Assembly: GCF_030227115.1 (NCBI RefSeq)
Contig: NZ_JASSUA010000002.1
Span: forward strand, 248,001 to 312,000
From: Marinobacter sp. SS13-12
GTDB lineage: Bacteria; Pseudomonadota; Gammaproteobacteria; Pseudomonadales; Oleiphilaceae
DNA: 64,000 nucleotides
Reading direction: 5' to 3'
The position numbers and the translations under genes were made by a program. Positions within the stretch are counted from its first letter, which is position 1. Each line of letters starts with the position of its first letter. This document shows, piece by piece, positions 59,582 through 64,000 of this stretch. A model generated the notes under the pieces. That model did not search any database. It worked only from the letters and a program-made list of their open reading frames with translations, and was not told where the DNA came from.

Positions 59582-60625
59582 CTAACCTCTCAGGAACCGT
59601 TGTTCATCGAACACCCTTTTGTCTTTGAGCATGAAGTACACCGCGCGCCCCAGCTTGTGCGCCAAGGCGGATAGGGCCTTGGGTTTGTTCATTCGCCTCT
59701 GGAGTTTTTCGACGTAGCGCTTGGCCTTGTCGTTGTTGCGAATAAACAACACGGCTGCTTCAGAGAACGCCCACTTCAAATGGGCATTGCCGATCTTGTT
59801 GCCCTGGGTGCCGTAGACCTTGCCGGCGGATTCCGCTTTGCACTTCACCAGGCGAGCGTAGGACGCGAACTTCTGAACGGATTCGAAGCGTTGAATATCG
59901 CCGACCTCATAGAGAATGGTCAGGGCCAGAATGCGACCTACTCCAGGAATGGTCTTCAGCACGTTGAGTGACGCCGCGTCGTGTTGTTTGGCCTGCTGCT
60001 CCAGATGCCATTCAAGCTTTTTGAGTTCGTGCTGATAACAATCGACGATGGCCAGGTCCAGATCGATGTTGCGCTGAACGTCTGGACCGGTAAAAGCAGC
60101 GGTGAGTTGTGACCGGCCGCCGGGGTTGTTGAGGTTGGCTTTGCTGGGCGGCAGATTGTACTGGCCCAGAGTGTTCACAGCGTGGGCCTTGAGCATAGCC
60201 CCATGCCGGACAATTCGAGTACGGCGACGCAACAGATCGCGGGTGGCCCGCATCTCCTTGGGATAGACGTAAGCCAGCGGGAAATTACCACCGCGCATGA
60301 GCATCGCGATCTTGAAGGAATCAATATGGTCGTTCTTGGTTTTGCCGCCATGGATCGCCTTCATGTACAGCGCATGGCCCAGAATGAAGTGGATGCCGTG
60401 TTCTTCGCACAGGTCTGAGATCCAGTACCAGCAGTGCATGCATTCGACACCCACGACGAGATCATCGCGAAAGGGTTCCAGCAGAGCCAGTAGCGGTTCC
60501 GGCCGGGCTTTGATTTCCTTGTGCAGCAGCACTTCGCCCTGCTGGTCGATGATGCAGACGTAGAGGCTGCGGGCGTGCAGATCGATTCCACAATAATGGC
60601 GGTGGGTGCTATGGTAAAAGTTCAT
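59582..60625 (-). CDS. IS110 family transposase (DEDD)
   Basis: Transposase of 347 residues. The RuvC-like DEDD residues are in CGIDLHARSLYVCI (Asp about 14), VVGVECMHCWYW (Glu about 60) and KTKNDHIDSFKIAML (two Asp, about 93-96). The C-terminal Tnp domain has IPGVGRILALTILYEVGDI (about 205-223) and FASYARLVKCKAESAGKVYGTQGNKIGNAHLKWAFSEAA, with the nucleophilic Ser likely in AESAGK. The start at 60625 has GGGAGAAG; the in-frame extension to 60715 lacks a site. It appears complete and may be active. Confidence 0.93.
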   Translation of the reverse strand: MNFYHSTHRHYCGIDLHARSLYVCIIDQQGEVLLHKEIKARPEPLLALLEPFRDDLVVGVECMHCWYWISDLCEEHGIHFILGHALYMKAIHGGKTKNDHIDSFKIAMLMRGGNFPLAYVYPKEMRATRDLLRRRTRIVRHGAMLKAHAVNTLGQYNLPPSKANLNNPGGRSQLTAAFTGPDVQRNIDLDLAIVDCYQHELKKLEWHLEQQAKQHDAASLNVLKTIPGVGRILALTILYEVGDIQRFESVQKFASYARLVKCKAESAGKVYGTQGNKIGNAHLKWAFSEAAVLFIRNNDKAKRYVEKLQRRMNKPKALSALAHKLGRAVYFMLKDKRVFDEQRFLRG

Positions 60626-60859
60626 TGAGTCTTCTCCCTTGTAGTGCTTGGTCGCCTTCCAGCTTAGCGGGCAACCGCTGGGCTGGGGAGAAGGCTCAAT
60701 CAGTATCAAGGCCAATCACGGCGACGCCTACTGCATTGCGGCTTCGCCTCCATTCCGTAGCCGCGCATGCTGGCTGGCGATAGGCCCGGTCAGCCTCTGT
60801 GCTGAGCAACGTCCAGTGTGAATGGGCCTGAAATTCATACCTTTCGGGAGGGCATGGCT

Positions 60860-61081
60860 ATGGTCGATGTAGTCTTGGATTCAACTATTAAATGTCCACA
60901 CTGTGGCCACCAGAAAGCGGAAACGATGCCTACCGACTCATGCCAGTATTTCTACGAGTGTGAGTCTTGCCATGTTTTACTAAAGCCCAAGCATGGAGAC
61001 TGCTGTGTTTTTTGCTCATACGGCACAGTACCGTGTCCACCGATTCAACAAGGGTCAGGGTGTTGTACTCCTGGCCCATAA
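60860..61081 (+). CDS. GDCCVxC domain-containing protein
   Basis: Cys-rich protein of 73 residues with CPHCGH (about 12-17) and the family motif HGDCCVFCSYGTVPCPP (about 49-65). The GDCCVxC family is small, of unknown function, and often sits in mobile regions with metal-resistance or redox genes. ATG 60860 has GGGAGG eight bases before; ATG 60854 is too close to it. Its stop codon begins an attC-like CATAACAAGTG, so it may be the last cassette of the array. Confidence 0.88.
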   Translation: MVDVVLDSTIKCPHCGHQKAETMPTDSCQYFYECESCHVLLKPKHGDCCVFCSYGTVPCPPIQQGSGCCTPGP

Positions 61082-61095
61082 CAAGTGACTATGGT
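61077..61095 (+). repeat. attC left end, partial
   Basis: CATAACAAGTGACTATGG at the GDCCVxC stop codon resembles the left ends of the other attC-like sites. I find no convincing right arm in the 60 bases before the tautomerase gene, so it may be the worn end of the array. Confidence 0.4.
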
Positions 61096-61153
61096 TTCAA
61101 CACCGACGGGCGGTGGTCAGCCGGAAAGGCAGGTGCATTGAAGGTAACTCCGG

Positions 61154-61585
61154 TTAATTGGGTAACTTGGCTCGCTTTTCCGGAGACATTCCCCGTTCCC
61201 ACTCAGCCTCATCGCCCGGCGCTGGCAGAAACCGGCCAAACTCGACCATCTGCGCGGCCGGAAGGTCTTGCAGGTAAATCCAGATGTCCTCAGTTGTTAC
61301 GCCGGTAATCATGGCTATCGCCTCAAGCATCTGGCTTATCACCGCCTGCTTGACCTTGGCGCTGCGTCCTTCGCGAACCAGTCCAGAGACATAAACCTGG
61401 GGCTCGGTGTTCACCTGCCCACCCACAAAATGGTCACCTTCCCCAAGAGCCGTGAACAGAACCTGGGCAAAAAACCGGGGCGCGCCGGTTTGGCTACTAT
61501 GGGCCGTTGTTATGGCATCCGCGATTTGTGATTTCTGCTGCTGTGACAGAGAAAGGTTCGCGGTGGTAACGGTATACGTTGGCAT
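61154..61585 (-). CDS. tautomerase family protein
   Basis: The 143-residue protein starts MPTYTVTTANLSLSQQQKSQIADAITTAHSS, the pattern of 4-oxalocrotonate tautomerase/MIF-fold enzymes whose Pro2 (Pro after Met) is the catalytic base. It is longer than minimal 4-OT (about 62 residues), with GAPRFFAQVLFTAL at the second beta strand. Substrate unknown. It lies 29 bases downstream of the SMR pump gene on the same strand. Confidence 0.88.
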   Translation of the reverse strand: MPTYTVTTANLSLSQQQKSQIADAITTAHSSQTGAPRFFAQVLFTALGEGDHFVGGQVNTEPQVYVSGLVREGRSAKVKQAVISQMLEAIAMITGVTTEDIWIYLQDLPAAQMVEFGRFLPAPGDEAEWERGMSPEKRAKLPN

Positions 61586-61614
61586 GGAAGATTCCTCCCG
61601 ATCTGCCTGATAAC

Positions 61615-61947
61615 TTAATGCACAGTAGCCTTCGAGAACAGGTTAATCACCGCAACACCGGTAATGATGAGCGCTATACCAATCACACTGGCGGCATCCA
61701 GAGTTTGCCCGTAAATCAGCCAGCCGATAAACGTCACCAACACAATTCCCAGCCCGGCCCAGATGGCATAGGCCAGGCCCACCGGGATTTCCTTCAGTGT
61801 GATCGAGAGGAAATAAAAGGCGACGGTATAGCCCACAATCACCAGCAGGCTGGGCCAGAGCCTGGTAAACCCATCACTGGCTTTCAGCCCGCTGGTTGCG
61901 ACCACTTCTGCAACAATGGCAATGCCAAGAAATAACCAACTTTTCAC
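61615..61947 (-). CDS. SMR family multidrug efflux protein (EmrE/QacE-like)
   Basis: Four-TM small multidrug resistance pump of 110 residues. It starts with GTG ([37 protein letters not shown]), the membrane-embedded Glu14 that binds drug and proton being in [31 protein letters not shown] carries the essential Trp and Gly positions. It would export quaternary ammonium and other lipophilic cations. A GGAGA site lies seven bases upstream of GTG 61947; the longer in-frame reading has no membrane features and is not used. Confidence 0.93.
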   Translation of the reverse strand: MKSWLFLGIAIVAEVVATSGLKASDGFTRLWPSLLVIVGYTVAFYFLSITLKEIPVGLAYAIWAGLGIVLVTFIGWLIYGQTLDAASVIGIALIITGVAVINLFSKATVH

Positions 61948-62131
61948 AGTGAATCTCCAGTACCGCACGAAATTGGGACGCAGACGATACCAGCCCTCAT
62001 CGCTGCCTGACAGGGTGGCTATAGACAAGGCGGAGCTCCCGGGCCTGTGGTTGTGTTCCGGGGAGAGCTTGAGGCTGGCCTTTCTGTGCAGCACTATGAG
62101 GTAAAAGCGACTAAGGAAGGCGATACGTATT

Positions 62132-63058
62132 ATGAAACTTCACATTGAAACGCCGCTTATAGAATCCCGTGCTATGAGCACCATCACGGGGCGCTCAGTC
62201 TGGATTAAGCTCGAGGCATTGCAGCCGCCGGGGTCCTTCAAAATACGGGGAATTGGCCACGCGTGTGAAACCTATCTGGCTCAGGGTGCTCGTAAGTTCG
62301 TTTCGTCATCTGGAGGAAACGCTGGCTTGGCGGTCGCCTACGCGGGTCGCCGGCTGGGTGTTCCGGTGACGGTTGTCGTGCCGGAAACCACCACTGAAAG
62401 AGCAAAAGAACTTCTGCAGTTGGAGCAAGCGGAGGTCATCGTGCACGGTGCCTCCTGGCAAGAAGCCAATGCCCTTGCACAATCGTTGGTGGGTGCATCG
62501 GATGCGTTTCTCCACCCCTTTGATGATCCGCTGCTCTGGCAGGGCCACGCCACACTGATTGATGAAGTTTTCCGCTCCGGTCTTAAGCCCGACGCTGTTG
62601 TACTTTCCGTTGGCGGAGGCGGTCTGCTTTCGGGGGTGATGGAGGGGCTTCATCGCAACGGATGGAGTGATATTCCTGTTTTCGCCGTGGAAACTACGGG
62701 GGCAGCCTCCTTTCATGCAGCCGTAAGCGCCGGTCATACTGTCGAGTTGGAGCGGATAACAAGCATCGCCACTTCGCTTGGCGCCAAACGCGTTTGCGAG
62801 AAGGCCTTCCAATGGTCAAAGGATCACCCGATCCACAGTGTCGTGGTATCAGACCAAAGCGCACTGTCTGCCTGCGAGCGTTTTCTTGCCGATCATCGCA
62901 TACTCGTAGAGCCCGCCTGTGGTGCGAGTCTGGCAATGGCTTATGAGAATGCACCAGACCTCGAAAGTTTCAGCAATATCCTGGTCGTGGTATGTGGCGG
63001 AGCTACTTCCACGATTGATCAAATCAGGGAATGGGGGAGCAGCAAACACAGAAACTAG
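62132..63058 (+). CDS. L-serine/L-threonine ammonia-lyase-like PLP enzyme
   Basis: Fold-type II PLP enzyme of 308 residues. The PLP Lys is in PPGSFKIRG (about residue 37), the substrate loop is [15 protein letters not shown] (about 59-73) and the phosphate-binding loop is [12 protein letters not shown] (about 160-171). The short length without an ACT domain, and the SSSGGNAG wording, match the SDS-type serine dehydratases. It deaminates L-Ser or L-Thr to pyruvate or 2-oxobutyrate. It stands alone. Confidence 0.9.
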   Translation: MKLHIETPLIESRAMSTITGRSVWIKLEALQPPGSFKIRGIGHACETYLAQGARKFVSSSGGNAGLAVAYAGRRLGVPVTVVVPETTTERAKELLQLEQAEVIVHGASWQEANALAQSLVGASDAFLHPFDDPLLWQGHATLIDEVFRSGLKPDAVVLSVGGGGLLSGVMEGLHRNGWSDIPVFAVETTGAASFHAAVSAGHTVELERITSIATSLGAKRVCEKAFQWSKDHPIHSVVVSDQSALSACERFLADHRILVEPACGASLAMAYENAPDLESFSNILVVVCGGATSTIDQIREWGSSKHRN

Positions 63059-63129
63059 ATGCGATAACCCGACCGAATGGCCTGGCCCGCATTCACCGAG
63101 TCAGGTCGTTATCTGCCCCCGTGACTCGC

Positions 63130-63648
63130 TTACGGCCCACCCACAGCGGGCCGCTTGTCCTTGGGCAGAAAGCCATCCTCCGCGAGTTTCAAATGCAGTT
63201 CCTGAGGCTTGAGGTGCGCGAGATCCTTGTAGACCTCGGTCAGCGTCACCTGGTCGGTGGGCAGGGCGTTTAGCTCCGGTCTCAGAACTCCGAGCATCTG
63301 GCTTTCGGCGCAGAGTACCAGGTGGCTGACGTTTTTCTCGCGTATGACCTGCTTCAAGTCGGCCACGATATCTTTGGCGAACTTGCGGTTGACCTGATGT
63401 TCGCGTTTGTCGCGGTGTTCGTCGTAATTGTGGTGCGGTACTGCCGTGCCTTGACCTCCCTGGTGCTCACGTTGCGCCCCGCGGCTATCGCTCCAGATCT
63501 CACTCTCGCTCGCCGTGTGTTCCGGGTTGGAGAGAGTCTTATACTCCGTCAGGTATGGGGACCTTTCCAATTCCGGTGTATCAGAGGATTCCAGCGTGAA
63601 AATCCGCGCTTTCGCTAGCTCTGCTGCAACGACACAGTATTCAGCCAT
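63130..63648 (-). CDS. host attachment family protein
   Basis: The 172-residue protein resembles the host-attachment family: CVVAAELAKARIFTLE (residues about 5-20), an Arg/Asp/His-rich middle, and RKFAKDIVADLKQVIREKNVSHLVLCAESQMLGVLRPEL (about 92-130) then EVYKDLAHLKPQELHLKL. Plant-symbiont members gave the name, but function elsewhere is unknown. ATG 63648 has TGGAGG six bases upstream; the longer in-frame reading to 63753 is less likely. Confidence 0.88.
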   Translation of the reverse strand: MAEYCVVAAELAKARIFTLESSDTPELERSPYLTEYKTLSNPEHTASESEIWSDSRGAQREHQGGQGTAVPHHNYDEHRDKREHQVNRKFAKDIVADLKQVIREKNVSHLVLCAESQMLGVLRPELNALPTDQVTLTEVYKDLAHLKPQELHLKLAEDGFLPKDKRPAVGGP

Positions 63649-63873
63649 GTTGGGCCTCCAAGTTTGTTCCCCCATAACTTTCCAGCCACTGTTGAACTGC
63701 TTTTCGGAAGCTGGCCCATAGGTCAGATGTTTGGTTGGGGGAAGATATTTCAAGGTGTTTCACCTCTGGCTCCGTTTATTGCCTTCCGAAAGGTCCATTC
63801 CTATACTCGCATAGCGGGGCGCTGCCTGATCGCCGCTGCGATCCGTCCAATTCCAATAAAAAAGGAAAACATC

Positions 63874-64000
63874 ATGTTGAAACGTTGCACATTTCTGGCT
63901 GCTGCTGCGGCTACGCTACTGTTCAGTGCTACCTCTCATGCCCAGTACAAGGATGAATACACCGTCTCCACCGTGCTCCCGTCTGCCTTCCCGTGGGGGC
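63874..64000 (+). CDS. exported protein, N-terminus of probable TRAP-type substrate-binding protein (cut by window edge)
   Basis: The frame opens at ATG 63874 behind AAAAAGGAAAAC and runs off the window with 42 residues. It begins with a clear signal peptide (MLKRCTFLAAAAATLLFSATSHA) and then QYKDEYTVSTVLPSAFPWG, which resembles the start of DctP-type TRAP solute-binding proteins. With so little sequence the family call is tentative. Confidence 0.55.
   Translation, partial: MLKRCTFLAAAAATLLFSATSHAQYKDEYTVSTVLPSAFPWG

Larger units (their letters stand above)
59274..60804. mobile_element. IS110/IS1111-type insertion sequence
   Basis: About 1.5 kb with one transposase gene. Subterminal inverted repeats CACAG-CCTGACC (59281-59292) and GGTCAGCCTCTGTG (60788-60801; complement CACAG-AGGCTGACC) mark the ends. 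The exact outer borders were set by the offset known for IS1111 elements and are approximate. The left border coincides with the attC end GTTAGGC, matching the known IS1111-attC group that targets cassette recombination sites. No target duplication is evident, as usual for the family. Confidence 0.8.

Noticed and set aside
61077..61159. Complete attC site after the GDCCVxC gene ending in GTTAATT
   Set aside because: The left end fits, but the supposed right arm does not pair with it; only a partial left end is recorded.
61948..62094. Longer N-terminus for the SMR pump
   Set aside because: It would put 49 polar residues before TM1, unlike any SMR protein; GTG 61947 with its GGAGA site gives the standard 110 residues.
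1..64000. CRISPR array, tRNA or rRNA genes, replication origin
   Set aside because: I looked for regularly spaced direct repeats, cloverleaf-type sequences with CCA-type ends, rRNA stretches and DnaA-box clusters, and saw none.

Overview
The window looks like a chromosomal segment of a marine gammaproteobacterium of the Marinobacter type. This is inferred from the mix of genes: a 512-residue fatty acyl-CoA/aldehyde reductase of the Marinobacter wax-ester kind, a long PlsB, AMP-forming acetyl-CoA synthetase beside a LuxR-type response regulator, a phosphate-related group, Fur-controlled siderophore uptake, and many c-di-GMP signalling genes. Most of the window has moderately high G+C. No rRNA, tRNA, CRISPR array or replication origin was seen.

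Layout. 0-7.3 kb: rsmJ, plsB, nudC-murI (overlapping), and a pair of minus-strand genes (DUF2156 protein and SAM methyltransferase). 7.4-13.3 kb: a signalling block with an HDOD-histidine kinase and its receiver-PAS-GGDEF-EAL partner, divergent from an orphan MinD/FleN-like ATPase. 13.5-18 kb: fatty acyl reductase, acs, LuxR-type regulator. 18-24 kb: housekeeping and metabolic genes (2-hydroxyacid dehydrogenase, aminotransferase, CPXCG protein, DUF1439 lipoprotein, decarboxylating dehydrogenase, EAL protein). 24-30 kb: a LysR regulator divergent from a run of acyl-CoA dehydrogenase, SDR, APH-fold kinase, histidine phosphatase and SDR. I suggest this run degrades hydroxylated fatty acids through a phospho-acyl-CoA. 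Two copies of a hairpin repeat flank the first SDR. 30-40 kb: envelope lipoproteins, PBP4-type carboxypeptidase, two aldo/keto reductases, a GFA protein and a PQQ-type sugar dehydrogenase. 40-49 kb: an iron block with a TonB receptor, a 36-residue membrane peptide, FhuF-, FhuB-, FhuD- and FhuC-like proteins and an ABC exporter, with three Fur-box-like sites. 49-54.6 kb: YaiI, histidine phosphatase, PhoD-like phosphatase, YjdM, PsiE, DUF533 and PCuAC proteins.

54.6-61.1 kb is clearly accessory: visibly lower G+C, short unrelated genes, and imperfect-palindrome sites with TAAC...GTTA ends that match integron attC sites. I read it as a gene-cassette array with no integrase in view (CALIN-like). 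Its cassettes include vapBC, a DUF5677 protein, a truncated Rho ATPase domain, a VOC protein, a GFA protein, an enoyl-CoA hydratase and a GDCCVxC protein. An IS110/IS1111-type element sits immediately next to an attC end, and the long non-coding stretch downstream of its transposase is a candidate bridge-RNA locus. 61.1-64 kb returns to a tautomerase, a QacE/EmrE-type SMR pump, a serine/threonine dehydratase, a host-attachment-family protein and the start of a probable TRAP-type binding protein cut by the window edge.
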